A stretch of DNA of 64,000 nt from Paenibacillus sp. FSL H8-0548 (GTDB lineage: Bacteria > Bacillota > Bacilli > Paenibacillales > Paenibacillaceae), in assembly GCF_038630985.1 (NCBI RefSeq), contig NZ_CP152049.1, positions 748,001-812,000 on the forward strand, given 5' to 3'. This document shows, in pieces, positions 34,157-42,580 of this stretch. Position numbers and translations under genes: made by a program. The notes below the pieces were generated by a model. It was not told the origin of the DNA, did no database searches, and saw only the letters and a program-made list of their open reading frames with translations. How positions within the stretch are numbered: the stretch's first letter is position 1; each line of letters begins with the position of its first letter.

Positions 34157-35584
34157 TTATCCGCTTATGACCTCTGGATTCGACCATGCCTTGGCCAACA
34201 AGCGTATGCCTTGCTCAATTTCTGCTTCCGTCACGCCTCCAAATCCGATATAAAGCTTGGGATAACTCCCCTCTAGAGATGAGAGGTCCTGTGGTGCATA
34301 GACATGAACATCCTCTGCAGCAGCAAGCTTTATTAATTCTGCGGTGCTTGCTTTTGTTTTTACAGTTATTTCTGCATGCAGACCTGCACTCACGTTGCTG
34401 ACCTGAACATAGCTAGATAAATATTTTTCAATACAAAACATCAGCTTTGCGAGCTTTTTCCGATAAATCTGACGAACTCTTCGGATATGGCGAGACCAAT
34501 GTCCCCGTTCCATGAACAATTGCATGGCCCATTGATCAATACGGGAAGGGCTCGCGAGCGCATATTCTAATGATTGCAGCTTGTTCATGAGTTGGATGGG
34601 CAAAACCATATAATTCATGCGCAGGGCAGGGGTAAAGGCCTTGGAAAAGGTTCCGATATAAATGACTGTTCCCTGTTGATCCAGACTTTGGAGCGAAGGG
34701 ATGGTTTTGCCTGTATAACGAAATTCTCCATCATAATCATCTTCAATAATATAGCCAATCTTACAGCTGGCCCAGTGAAGAAGCTGCTGTCTTATCGAAT
34801 AGGACAACGGGTTTCCTATAGGACGATGTGTTGGGGTTACATATATGGCACGGATGCTCTTGCTTTCTAATTTCTGAGTGATTAGCTCATTGTGATCCAT
34901 AGGTATAGGGGTAACTTGAAGGTTATGCTGCTGGAAGATCGTTCTCACCTGCGCGATGCCAGCTTGTTCAACTGCAATGGAGGTTACGCCGTCTAGCAGC
35001 TTAGACAGTATTTGTATGCTGTAAGAAAGTCCTGACCCGATTACAATTTGCTCAGGAAGGCAGTTTACTCCTCTGGACTGCTTCAAATAGTGTGACAAAT
35101 GCATGCGTAAGCCTAATTCTCCTCGCGGATCTCCATACTGATGAATGGAACTGCTGTTGATGTTAAGCGCATCATGAAGAACGGATTTCCATGCACGAAT
35201 AGGAAAGGAGGCTCCATCCACAGCAAGCAGGCTGAAATCGATGACCCGTTCTTTCTGTACCGGAAGCGGACCGGCATGTCGGTGAGCGGGAGCCTGTTTT
35301 ACGAGCGAATACTCCCGTGAGCTATCCGCTGCTATAGACGAAGAGGGGGCTTGAATGACAAATAGACCAGCACGTGGGCGGCTAATAATATAGCCCTCCT
35401 CCAGCAGCATGTGATATGCGGTTTCAATTGTCGTTTTGCTAAGAGTAGTTTGCTCGCGCAGGGAGCGAATAGAAGGCAACTTTGTACCATTTTCTAAAAT
35501 GCCAGCTTGTATCAATCCGCGGATATGTCTATACAGCACTCTGTATAATGGCCCTTGCTCATCATCTGGAAGTATAATTTCCAT
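34157..35584 (-). CDS. MocR/PdxR-family regulator (GntR helix-turn-helix plus aminotransferase domain)
   Basis: A 475-residue regulator. A GntR-type winged helix (about 5-75: LYRHIRGLIQAGILENGTKL then LREQTTLSKTTIETAYHMLL) is joined to a fold-type I aminotransferase domain that binds PLP. The Schiff-base Lys is in IGTFSKAFTPALRM and the cofactor Asp in IIEDDYDGEFRY. Start chosen at 35584 with GGGGA just upstream. It is divergent from a RidA-family gene; the gap holds repeated CTGAC half-sites. MocR proteins regulate vitamin B6, GABA, taurine or alanine genes; given a RidA target, control of imine/enamine handling or amino-acid use is plausible. Confidence 0.92.
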   Translation of the reverse strand: MEIILPDDEQGPLYRVLYRHIRGLIQAGILENGTKLPSIRSLREQTTLSKTTIETAYHMLLEEGYIISRPRAGLFVIQAPSSSIAADSSREYSLVKQAPAHRHAGPLPVQKERVIDFSLLAVDGASFPIRAWKSVLHDALNINSSSIHQYGDPRGELGLRMHLSHYLKQSRGVNCLPEQIVIGSGLSYSIQILSKLLDGVTSIAVEQAGIAQVRTIFQQHNLQVTPIPMDHNELITQKLESKSIRAIYVTPTHRPIGNPLSYSIRQQLLHWASCKIGYIIEDDYDGEFRYTGKTIPSLQSLDQQGTVIYIGTFSKAFTPALRMNYMVLPIQLMNKLQSLEYALASPSRIDQWAMQLFMERGHWSRHIRRVRQIYRKKLAKLMFCIEKYLSSYVQVSNVSAGLHAEITVKTKASTAELIKLAAAEDVHVYAPQDLSSLEGSYPKLYIGFGGVTEAEIEQGIRLLAKAWSNPEVISG

Positions 35585-35600
35585 CGTATCCCCACACAAT

Positions 35601-35646
35601 CTGACCTGTAATATTAGCAGCTAACTGACACTTTGTCAGAGGTCAG
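35601..35646. promoter_or_regulatory. Candidate MocR operator (CTGAC half-sites)
   Basis: CTGACACTTTGTCAG at 35625-35639 is a perfect CTGAC/GTCAG inverted repeat; further half-sites lie at 35601-35605 (CTGAC) and 35642-35646 (GTCAG). The cluster sits between the divergent MocR-type and RidA genes. Confidence 0.65.
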
Positions 35647-35712
35647 TATTAGTATAAGCTTTGACATAGGCTTTCATCAATCTTCATCATAACGATGGAA
35701 AGAAGGGGTACG

Positions 35713-36195
35713 ATGTTCAAAGTGGAAGGAACGATTGAAAATCAATTAATGGCATTAGGAATTATACTCCCGCAGGCAAGCGAGCCAGCAGCCAGATATG
35801 CAAACTATATTTACTCCAACGGCCTATTATTTATTTCAGGGAAAGGTCCTTCTGCATCGACAAAGGGAAAGCTGGGACAGCAATTTTCTACAGAAGATGG
35901 CTATCAGTTTGCAAGGCAAGCAGGGCTTGAGGTACTCGCTGTTCTAAAGCAGGCCGTGGGTCGATTGGATAATGTTCTTCAGGTGGTGAAGATTCAAGGC
36001 TTCGTAAATGCGGATCGAGCCTTTGAGGAGCATCATAAGGTGCTGAATGGCATATCGGATTTAATGCTGGACGTTTTCGGCGAGAAGGGTGTACATGCTC
36101 GTTCTGTTATGGGAGCGAACTCGCTAAGGGATAATCTGCCTATCATTGTCGATACTATATTCGAGGTAAGGATGCCGGTGAACGACTCATTATAA
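35713..36195 (+). CDS. RidA/YjgF-family protein
   Basis: A 160-residue protein of the YjgF/UK114 fold, longer than typical RidA (about 125-130) and resembling the YjgF-like subgroup with an N-terminal extension (MFKVEGTIENQLMALGIILP). The core reads NYIYSNGLLFISGKGP, then AVGRLDNVLQVVKIQGFVN, then ARSVMGANSL with the conserved Arg. RidA enzymes hydrolyse reactive enamines/imines formed by PLP enzymes. The ATG at 35713 is chosen because AGAAGGGG is 5 bases upstream. It is divergent from the MocR-type gene and probably its target. Confidence 0.87.
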   Translation: MFKVEGTIENQLMALGIILPQASEPAARYANYIYSNGLLFISGKGPSASTKGKLGQQFSTEDGYQFARQAGLEVLAVLKQAVGRLDNVLQVVKIQGFVNADRAFEEHHKVLNGISDLMLDVFGEKGVHARSVMGANSLRDNLPIIVDTIFEVRMPVNDSL

Positions 36196-36275
36196 TAGAT
36201 GCTGTCGCTTCACCATATCCTATTTATTGACCGTTGCATTTGCCTTCATATTCCCGTAACATTAGTTTATAAGCA

Positions 36276-36302
36276 AGCCGTCATATCATGACGGTTTTTT
36301 TC
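36276..36302 (+). terminator. Terminator between ridA-like and ltaS-like genes
   Basis: CCGTCAT (36278-36284) pairs with ATGACGG (36288-36294) around ATC, followed by T7. Confidence 0.88.
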
Positions 36303-36342
36303 GATTTTGAAGGAAGCGTTTATTTCCAAGGAGTGAAGGATT

Positions 36343-38229
36343 TTGAGGTTATTTTCTAAGCGTTACGATAGCTCAACGTTTATTATATTTTTTATCATGC
36401 TAATGCTGAAAATGCTGCTGTTCCGTTATTTCGTCTTCAAAGGCATTAGGCTTGATTACCTGCTGACGGATGCGGCTGCCGTATTAACGCTGCTATTACT
36501 AGCTGACCTGTCAGCATCTGCAAGGTGGAGGGGAATTGTGCTCGGGATACTGAATGCCGTGCTTTCCTTACTTCTATTCGCATCGACCGTCTATTTTAGC
36601 TACTATGGCACAGTGCCTACCTATACTGCACTGCACGGGCTTGATCAGGTGCTGCAAATTCGGACGAGTGTCGGATCGATTATTCAAGCCGTTTACTATT
36701 TGTTTTTTCTGGATGTGGCTGTATTTGCAATGCTCTATATCGTAAAACGTATTCGTGGCACACGCAGTGATGGACGGAAGCGCATTGCCAGACCGCTGTT
36801 CACTGGGCTTGCTTTTGTAGTGTGCGTTGCTGTATCGGGAGGCTTTATATGGTTGGCAAAGGATATCCCGAATGAGATCGTGCAAGCAGAAAGCTTGGGC
36901 TTTATTGATTACCAAGTAGCTGCAGCAATTAAGGCTGGCAAGGAGCAGAGCACCATCAAGAATGGAAGTGTGGAAGAGACGGCAGCAAGTGCCGCTGCGC
37001 TTCAGGATTCTTATTTTGACCAGATGGGGGCTGCGACAGTCGCGGGCACACCTAATTATTTTGGTTTTGCAAAAGGGAAAAACGTTATTGTTGTCCAGAT
37101 GGAGGCGTTTCAAAACTTTGCGATTAATCTCTCCGTTGATGGTCGGGAGGTTACGCCTGTACTGAATATGCTGGCGAAGGAAAGCTTCTATTTCCCTAAT
37201 TTCTTTCAGCAGATTGGACAAGGAAACACATCGGATGCGGAGTTTATGTCGAACACCTCTATCTATCCGACAGGTGATATGGCCATGTCCACTGGGTTCG
37301 GAGACAGAGTCTTGCCTGGTCTGCCCAGATTGCTTGGAGACCACAATTATATCTCGAATACTTTTCACATCAATAATGTGACTTTTTGGGATCGTAACCG
37401 AATGTATCCTGCACTCGGGTTTACGAATTATTACGATAAGCCTGCCTTTGAAAATGATCATTTTAATTCTTTTGGCGCTTCTGATGAGGAGCTGTACAAG
37501 GTAGGCTTAGAGAAGCTTCAGCTGCTGAAGCAGCAAAACAAGCCTTTTTATGCTCAGTTCGTGACGACTTCAAGCCATCATCCGTTTAAGGTGCCAAGCG
37601 AGCGTCAGCGGATTATGATGCCAGACAAGCTTCAAGGGACCCAGCTTGGAGATTATTTAACGGCACTAAATTATACAGATTATGCGCTTGGCGTATTTAT
37701 TGATGGGCTGAAAGCGAGCGGCTTATGGGAAAATACGGTGCTTGTTGCGTACGGAGATCACGCTGGCCTGCAGGTAAAGGATAACGACCCTGCATGGGTT
37801 AGCGAGCAGCTCGGTATTCATTATGATAACCAGATCAGCCGTTACAATATTCCGCTGCTTGTCCATGTTCCAGATGCAGAAGGCAAGCTCGTTCAGCAGG
37901 TAGGCGGTCAGGTTGATATTATGCCTACGATTTCCAACCTGCTAGGCCTATCCTTGAAGGATGAAGGCTATACTGTATTCGGTCAGGATCTGCTCAATAC
38001 AACGAACAATGTCATTGGCATGCGTTATTATTTGCCGACAGGCACGTTCTTCAACAATGATATTTTATTTGTGCCAGGCAAAGGCTTTGAGGACGGAACA
38101 GCTATCGATATTCGAACGAGAGAGCCTGTCGCGCAGTTCAGCCAATATCGCGACGATTATGATTATATATTGGAGCTAATGCGGCTTTCTGATGACTACG
38201 TACGTCTGCTGCCTAAGCGCGCGCCATAG
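36343..38229 (+). CDS. LtaS-family lipoteichoic acid synthase-like phosphoglycerol transferase
   Basis: A 628-residue polytopic enzyme. Five N-terminal membrane segments (to about residue 175) are followed by an extracellular sulfatase-fold domain. The nucleophile Thr296 lies in GNTSDAEFMSNTSIYP, matching the GxTSDxEF motif of LtaS; metal ligands are in VVQMEAFQNF and VAYGDHAGLQ. It should transfer phosphoglycerol from phosphatidylglycerol to a glycolipid or polymer at the outer membrane face. The start is a TTG with AAGGAG 9 bases upstream. It is a single gene between terminators. It could be a primase-type or accessory paralogue (YvgJ, YqgS) rather than the main synthase. Confidence 0.9.
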   Translation: MRLFSKRYDSSTFIIFFIMLMLKMLLFRYFVFKGIRLDYLLTDAAAVLTLLLLADLSASARWRGIVLGILNAVLSLLLFASTVYFSYYGTVPTYTALHGLDQVLQIRTSVGSIIQAVYYLFFLDVAVFAMLYIVKRIRGTRSDGRKRIARPLFTGLAFVVCVAVSGGFIWLAKDIPNEIVQAESLGFIDYQVAAAIKAGKEQSTIKNGSVEETAASAAALQDSYFDQMGAATVAGTPNYFGFAKGKNVIVVQMEAFQNFAINLSVDGREVTPVLNMLAKESFYFPNFFQQIGQGNTSDAEFMSNTSIYPTGDMAMSTGFGDRVLPGLPRLLGDHNYISNTFHINNVTFWDRNRMYPALGFTNYYDKPAFENDHFNSFGASDEELYKVGLEKLQLLKQQNKPFYAQFVTTSSHHPFKVPSERQRIMMPDKLQGTQLGDYLTALNYTDYALGVFIDGLKASGLWENTVLVAYGDHAGLQVKDNDPAWVSEQLGIHYDNQISRYNIPLLVHVPDAEGKLVQQVGGQVDIMPTISNLLGLSLKDEGYTVFGQDLLNTTNNVIGMRYYLPTGTFFNNDILFVPGKGFEDGTAIDIRTREPVAQFSQYRDDYDYILELMRLSDDYVRLLPKRAP

Positions 38230-38240
38230 AAAATAGAGCA

Positions 38241-38278
38241 GACGCCTCTTGTCATTGGCTTGAGAGGCGCCTTTTTTT
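38241..38278 (+). terminator. Terminator after the LtaS-like gene
   Basis: CGCCTCT pairs with AGAGGCG, followed by CC and T7. It is followed directly by the palindromic repeat at 38279. Confidence 0.85.
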
Positions 38279-38324
38279 GAAATATAGGAAAGTAGATCAT
38301 TACGCCATACTTTCTCTATATTTC
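38279..38324. repeat. Palindromic dispersed repeat, copy 1
   Basis: GAAATATAGGAAAGTA (38279-38294) is nearly the reverse complement of TACTTTCTCTATATTTC (38308-38324). A related copy starts at 49541, also directly after a terminator T-run; short half-relatives (AAATATAGGA) occur at 54894 and 25139. Confidence 0.75.
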
Positions 38325-38483
38325 TCCGGAATGAAACGTGCTGGCGCCGCCAAAGAACGGCGACAGCCGTTTCACCTTGTCCTGGCAGCAATTATAGGCT
38401 TTAATGGAAGAAGCGAATGAGTTAAGATGGAGTTAGCGGATTTTAAATTATTTTATTTTATTTACGTAAGGAATCGATGAGAC

Positions 38484-39284
38484 ATGCGAATTGGTTTTTT
38501 TGACTCAGGGATTGGCGGGCTTACCGTGCTTGCGGAAGCGCTGAGAAGACTTCCCGATATGGATTTTGTTTATATGGCCGACACTCTTCATGTGCCCTAC
38601 GGTACGAAGCCGAAGGAGGACGTGAAGGCTTATATTTTCGAATCGGTTGCCACGATGATGAATGAAGGAATTGATGCGCTCGTTGTTGCTTGCAATACGG
38701 CGACCAGCATCGCTATTGCCGAGCTCAGAGAGCGATACTCGCTTCCGATTGTCGGGATGGAGCCTGCGGTTAAGCCTGCGGTAGAGATGAACCGTGCAAC
38801 AGGCAAGAGGGTTCTCGTCTTCGCAACGCCATTAACACTGCAGCTGCCCAAATATTATGCACTCGTCTCCCGCGTAGATGATATGGGAATCGTAGACTCG
38901 CTTCCTTTGCCCGAGCTTGTTCATTATTGTGAAGCTTTGCAGTTCGACAAACTCGTTATGAATGAGTATTTTAAGGGTAAGCTTGCTGACTACGATCTGG
39001 ATCAATATGGAATTATCGTACTTGGCTGTACGCACTATCCTTTCTATAAGGATATATTGCGGGAGCTGCTTCCGGCCCATATCGAGATAGTCGACGGCAA
39101 TATTGGTACAGTAAAGCGTCTTTCTGCATTGGTGAACCGCTATGGCATCGCTGGGAGCGGAGGGAGCGGCCAGGTTCAATTTATGTGCACAGGCAACGAG
39201 CCGGCTTATATTGATAAAATGCAGACAGCACTTGCGTATTTACTCGAAAAGGACGCCACGACAGAGCCCCTTCAACATAGCTGA
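38484..39284 (+). CDS. murI: Glutamate racemase
   Basis: A 266-residue cytoplasmic racemase making D-glutamate for peptidoglycan. The N-terminal IGFFDSGIGGLTVL motif is diagnostic. The two catalytic Cys residues are Cys70 in VVACNTATS and Cys182 in VLGCTHYPF, with Asp7 and Ser8 in the substrate pocket. DTLHVPYG replaces the more usual DTARxPYG, without affecting catalytic residues. Length is normal. It converges with exoA across a shared terminator. Confidence 0.96.
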   Translation: MRIGFFDSGIGGLTVLAEALRRLPDMDFVYMADTLHVPYGTKPKEDVKAYIFESVATMMNEGIDALVVACNTATSIAIAELRERYSLPIVGMEPAVKPAVEMNRATGKRVLVFATPLTLQLPKYYALVSRVDDMGIVDSLPLPELVHYCEALQFDKLVMNEYFKGKLADYDLDQYGIIVLGCTHYPFYKDILRELLPAHIEIVDGNIGTVKRLSALVNRYGIAGSGGSGQVQFMCTGNEPAYIDKMQTALAYLLEKDATTEPLQHS

Positions 39285-39286
39285 AA

Positions 39287-39335
39287 AAAATAGGTGGGCA
39301 ACGCTCCAATTGGAGTGCTGCCCGCCTATTTTAAT
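39287..39335. terminator. Bidirectional terminator between murI and exoA
   Basis: AAAATAGG and CCTATTTT close a long hairpin with GGGCA/TGCCC and an inner CGCTCCAATTGGAGTG palindrome; A and T runs on both ends suit both convergent genes. Confidence 0.9.
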
Positions 39336-39344
39336 AGTTAGGAG

Positions 39345-40112
39345 CTAACCTTGAATATCCTCCATAGCAAGAAGCACGGGGCAATGATCGCTGCCTAATA
39401 TTTGGGTATCGATTTGGGCGTCAATAATTAAAGGGCTAAGTCTAGTGGATGCCAGAAAATAATCAATTCGCCATCCGACATTCCGCTCGCGCACCTTCGA
39501 CATGTAGGACCACCAGCTGTATATATCGGTTTGCTCTGGATATAGATGCCTAAATGTATCGACGAAGCCTGCTTCGAGCAGCTCGCTCATCTTGCCGCGC
39601 TCTTCTAGCGTAAATCCGGAATTGCCTAAATTCGGCTTCGGATGCTTCAGATCAATTTCGGTATGAGCCACATTCAAGTCCCCGCAAACGAGTACAGGCT
39701 TTATCGCATCCAGCTCTAGCAGGTAACCTCGGAAGCGATTCTCCCATTCCAGCCGATAGTCAAGTCTAGACAGGTCGCGCTTCGAATTTGGCGTATAGAC
39801 GTTAACGAGGTAGAAGCTGTCAAACTCGAGGGTAATGACACGTCCTTCGGGTTCCGAATCCTCTTCTAGCCCATAACGCACGGATAGAGGCTTTATTTTT
39901 GTGAATACAGCCGTCCCTGAATACCCCTTCTTGATGGCGTAATTCCAATACTGGGAATATTCCTCGCCGATCTCCATGCTAATTTGTCCCTCTTGCAGCT
40001 TCGTTTCCTGTAGACAGAAAATATCCGCATTTGTTTCTTTAAAATAGTCGTTAAAGCCTTTCGTTACACAGGCTCTTAAGCCATTTACATTCCATGATAC
40101 GAGCTTGATCAT
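39345..40112 (-). CDS. exoA: Exodeoxyribonuclease III / AP endonuclease
   Basis: A 255-residue DNA repair nuclease of the ExoA/Xth type, cutting 5' to abasic sites. It begins MIKLVSWNVNGLRACV; the metal Glu is in IFCLQETKLQ, the catalytic Asp/Asn in VCGDLNVAH and the Asp/His pair in LGSDHCPV. The ATG at 40112 is chosen because GGGAG lies 7 bases upstream; an upstream in-frame start at 40163 would add 17 unconserved residues. The length is that of Bacillus ExoA. Confidence 0.95.
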   Translation of the reverse strand: MIKLVSWNVNGLRACVTKGFNDYFKETNADIFCLQETKLQEGQISMEIGEEYSQYWNYAIKKGYSGTAVFTKIKPLSVRYGLEEDSEPEGRVITLEFDSFYLVNVYTPNSKRDLSRLDYRLEWENRFRGYLLELDAIKPVLVCGDLNVAHTEIDLKHPKPNLGNSGFTLEERGKMSELLEAGFVDTFRHLYPEQTDIYSWWSYMSKVRERNVGWRIDYFLASTRLSPLIIDAQIDTQILGSDHCPVLLAMEDIQG

Positions 40113-40258
40113 TTTATTTCTCCCAGCCTGACTTTCATTTATTTCTGTTAGTTTATCATACAAGCAGCATGAGTTGGAAATTTGAGAGTTGTAGTGGAGC
40201 TTGGACAGAAAGCAGTACCACAGTGTATTCTAATACTATCCAGATGGAGGCGATGAAA

Positions 40259-40735
40259 ATGGCCATTCAAATTAAACAAGTAGATCCTTTGCAGAATCGT
40301 GATTTATTGCAATTAATAAGCAGTCTTGATCAATATTTGTTCGAGAGATATCCAACCGATGAAGTATTCGGCGTTGATTTTTCTGATCCTAGCATTAAAG
40401 ATACTATTTTTATGATCGCATATGATGGTGAACGGGCGGCTGGCTGTGGAGCCATTCGTCCAATCCGTACTGATGCCGTAGAATTGAAGAGGTTTTTTGT
40501 GGAGCCCGAATATAGGCAGCAAGGGATTGGAGCGTTAATTCTTAGCCGGCTGGAAGAGCTGGCTCGTGAGCTGAACTATAACATTCTGAGGCTTGAAACT
40601 GGAGCAGAGCAGCCTGAATCCATTACGTTTTATAAGAAGCATGGTTACTATGAAATTGAAAGATATGGAGAGTATGCAAACTGTGAATCGAGTCTCTGCT
40701 ATGAGAAGCGATTAAGCAGCGACTATGTAAGTTGA
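40259..40735 (+). CDS. GNAT-family N-acetyltransferase
   Basis: A 158-residue acetyl-CoA-dependent acetyltransferase. The core has AAGCGAIRPI (strand 4), VEPEYRQQGIGALILSRLEE (acetyl-CoA P-loop QxxGxG/A) and LRLETGAEQPESITFYKKHG YYEIERYGEY (motif B). The ATG at 40259 has ATGGAGG about 8 bases upstream; two closer Met codons have worse spacing. The last three codons and stop lie inside the left end of a dispersed repeat (40724-40797), so the present C-terminus may be shaped by that element. Substrate unknown. Confidence 0.88.
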   Translation: MAIQIKQVDPLQNRDLLQLISSLDQYLFERYPTDEVFGVDFSDPSIKDTIFMIAYDGERAAGCGAIRPIRTDAVELKRFFVEPEYRQQGIGALILSRLEELARELNYNILRLETGAEQPESITFYKKHGYYEIERYGEYANCESSLCYEKRLSSDYVS

Positions 40736-40797
40736 ACTTAAAAAATGAAGTTTACAGCGAAGCGACCAAAACGCAGATCTCTAGTTCTACTTATATA
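40724..40797 (+). repeat. Dispersed TIR-type repeat, internally deleted 74-bp copy (unit C)
   Basis: The left end TAAGTTGAACTTAAAAAATG and the right end CTAGTTCTACTTATATA match the two ends of the 195-bp element at 55572, but the middle is missing (GCGAAGCG joins directly to ACCAAAACG). The ends are inverted repeats of each other. It overlaps the last codons and stop of the GNAT gene. Confidence 0.8.
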
Positions 40798-40816
40798 ACG
40801 TGAGAGGGGGAAGCGC

Positions 40817-42580
40817 ATGAGCCAAACGAAGACGAAGAAGATGAATTCATTAAGCCATTACCAGATGATGCTGAGCCGCTATTTGCTTCCACGGAAGAGA
40901 ACGCTTACATATCTTGCGATGCTTCTATTCGCATCCATTGGACTCCAGCTGGTTAATCCTCAAATCATTCGGTATTTTATCGATACCGCCCAATCCGATC
41001 ATGCTCTGCAGCCCCTCTATTATGCAGCCGCATTATTTATTGGGTTTTCGCTTGTTCAGCAGCTCATTTCTGTCATTGCCACCTATGTAAGCGAAAATCT
41101 CGCTTGGCACGCGACTAACGAGCTGCGCGGCGATCTTGCTGAGCACTGCATGAAGCTGGATATGTCATTTCATAAATCAAATACGTCGGGATCGATTATT
41201 GAGCGTGTAGATGGAGATGTGAACGCGCTTGCCAATTTTTTCTCGAGCTTTATTATTCATTTAGCGGGCAATCTGCTGCTGATGATCGGTATCATCGTCT
41301 TATTATTTCGAGAAAATATGCTGATTGGCGCAGGGATGCTCCTATTTGTAGTTTTCGCGATGGTTGTTATTCAATGGATTCGCAAGTTCGCAGCTCCGGT
41401 TTGGGCCAAATGGCGGCAAATTAATGCTGATTTCTATGGGTTTATTGGCGAGCACTTGGAGGGTACGGAGGATACAAGGGCCAATGGAGCGACTGGCTTT
41501 GTTATGAACCGCTTCTACTCACTGCTGCGCCGAATGCTGCCGCTTAGGAGACGGGCATTTCTTGGTTTTTCATCGATGTGGATTACGACGATTATTGTAT
41601 TCGCGCTAGGCAATGCGATGGCGTTTGCGATCAGCGCTTATTTGTGGAAGACGGGCAGCATCTCAATCGGAACGGTCTATTTAATTTTTTATTATACAGA
41701 GCTGCTGGCGAAGCCTATTGAAAAAATTCGTACTCAAATTGAGGATTTGCAAAAGGCGGATGCTAGTCTGCTGCGTATTCGCGAGCTGCTGGCTACGAGG
41801 CCGAGAATAGAGGACGGGCCTGGCGCAGAGCTCCCGGATGGTCCGCTGGCGTTAGAATTAAACGATGTTACTTTCGGCTATGATGAATATCCGACACTTA
41901 AGGAGCTGCAGCTTCGTCTAAAGCCTGGCGAGGTGCTAGGCCTGCTTGGCAGAACCGGAAGCGGGAAGACGACACTGGCAAGGCTGCTGCTTCGTTTCTA
42001 CGATCCTCAGCAGGGGAGCATTAAGCTGGGAGGAACGGATATTAGACAATGCAAGCTGAGCGAGCTGCGATCGAAGATAGCGCTTGTTACGCAAAATATT
42101 GAGATTTTGCAAGGAACGGTGCGCGATAATCTTACCTTCTATGATGATCACATACACGACGAGGAGATCTTGCTTGTCCTGCGCGAGCTAGGGTTATGGA
42201 GCTGGTATGAATCCTTGCAGGATGGGCTGGATTCCTCGCTTTCCTCAGGGGGTGGAAGCCTATCGGCAGGGGAGGCGCAGCTGCTTGCCTTTGCGAGAGT
42301 GTTTCTGACTAACCCGGGATTCGTCATTCTCGATGAGGCATCATCCCGGCTTGATCCGCTAACCGAATATCGGCTGGAGCAGGCGATAAGCAGGCTGCTG
42401 CGCAAGCGCTCCTGCATTATTATTGCGCATAGGCTCGCTACGGTGCAGCGTGCAGATCAGATCGTTATTTTAGAGCAAGGCCGTATTGTGGAGAGCGGAC
42501 CTCGCATAGCGCTGGCTGCAGATTCAAATTCAAGGTTCAGCCGCATGCTGGCGGCGGGGCTTGAGGAGGCGCTGGCATGA
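40817..42580 (+). CDS. ABC exporter half-transporter 1 (membrane plus ATPase)
   Basis: A 587-residue type IV half exporter. Six membrane segments (about 30-310) precede the nucleotide domain: Walker A LLGRTGSGKTT, Q-loop LVTQN, signature LSAGEAQLLAFARVF, Walker B FVILDEASSRLDP with the catalytic Glu, and H-loop IIAHR. The signature is divergent (LSAGE for LSGGQ). GAGAGGGGG lies before the ATG at 40817. The next gene overlaps by 4 bases (ATGA), so both are coupled and should form a heterodimer of the YheI/YheH or BmrC/BmrD kind, exporting a lipid, peptide or drug. Confidence 0.92.
   Translation: MSQTKTKKMNSLSHYQMMLSRYLLPRKRTLTYLAMLLFASIGLQLVNPQIIRYFIDTAQSDHALQPLYYAAALFIGFSLVQQLISVIATYVSENLAWHATNELRGDLAEHCMKLDMSFHKSNTSGSIIERVDGDVNALANFFSSFIIHLAGNLLLMIGIIVLLFRENMLIGAGMLLFVVFAMVVIQWIRKFAAPVWAKWRQINADFYGFIGEHLEGTEDTRANGATGFVMNRFYSLLRRMLPLRRRAFLGFSSMWITTIIVFALGNAMAFAISAYLWKTGSISIGTVYLIFYYTELLAKPIEKIRTQIEDLQKADASLLRIRELLATRPRIEDGPGAELPDGPLALELNDVTFGYDEYPTLKELQLRLKPGEVLGLLGRTGSGKTTLARLLLRFYDPQQGSIKLGGTDIRQCKLSELRSKIALVTQNIEILQGTVRDNLTFYDDHIHDEEILLVLRELGLWSWYESLQDGLDSSLSSGGGSLSAGEAQLLAFARVFLTNPGFVILDEASSRLDPLTEYRLEQAISRLLRKRSCIIIAHRLATVQRADQIVILEQGRIVESGPRIALAADSNSRFSRMLAAGLEEALA

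Noticed and set aside
36574..37461. 295-codon open frame antisense to the LtaS-like gene
   Set aside because: It has no ribosome site or recognisable domain, is Cys/Arg/His-rich in the manner of shadow frames, and lies fully inside a clear gene.
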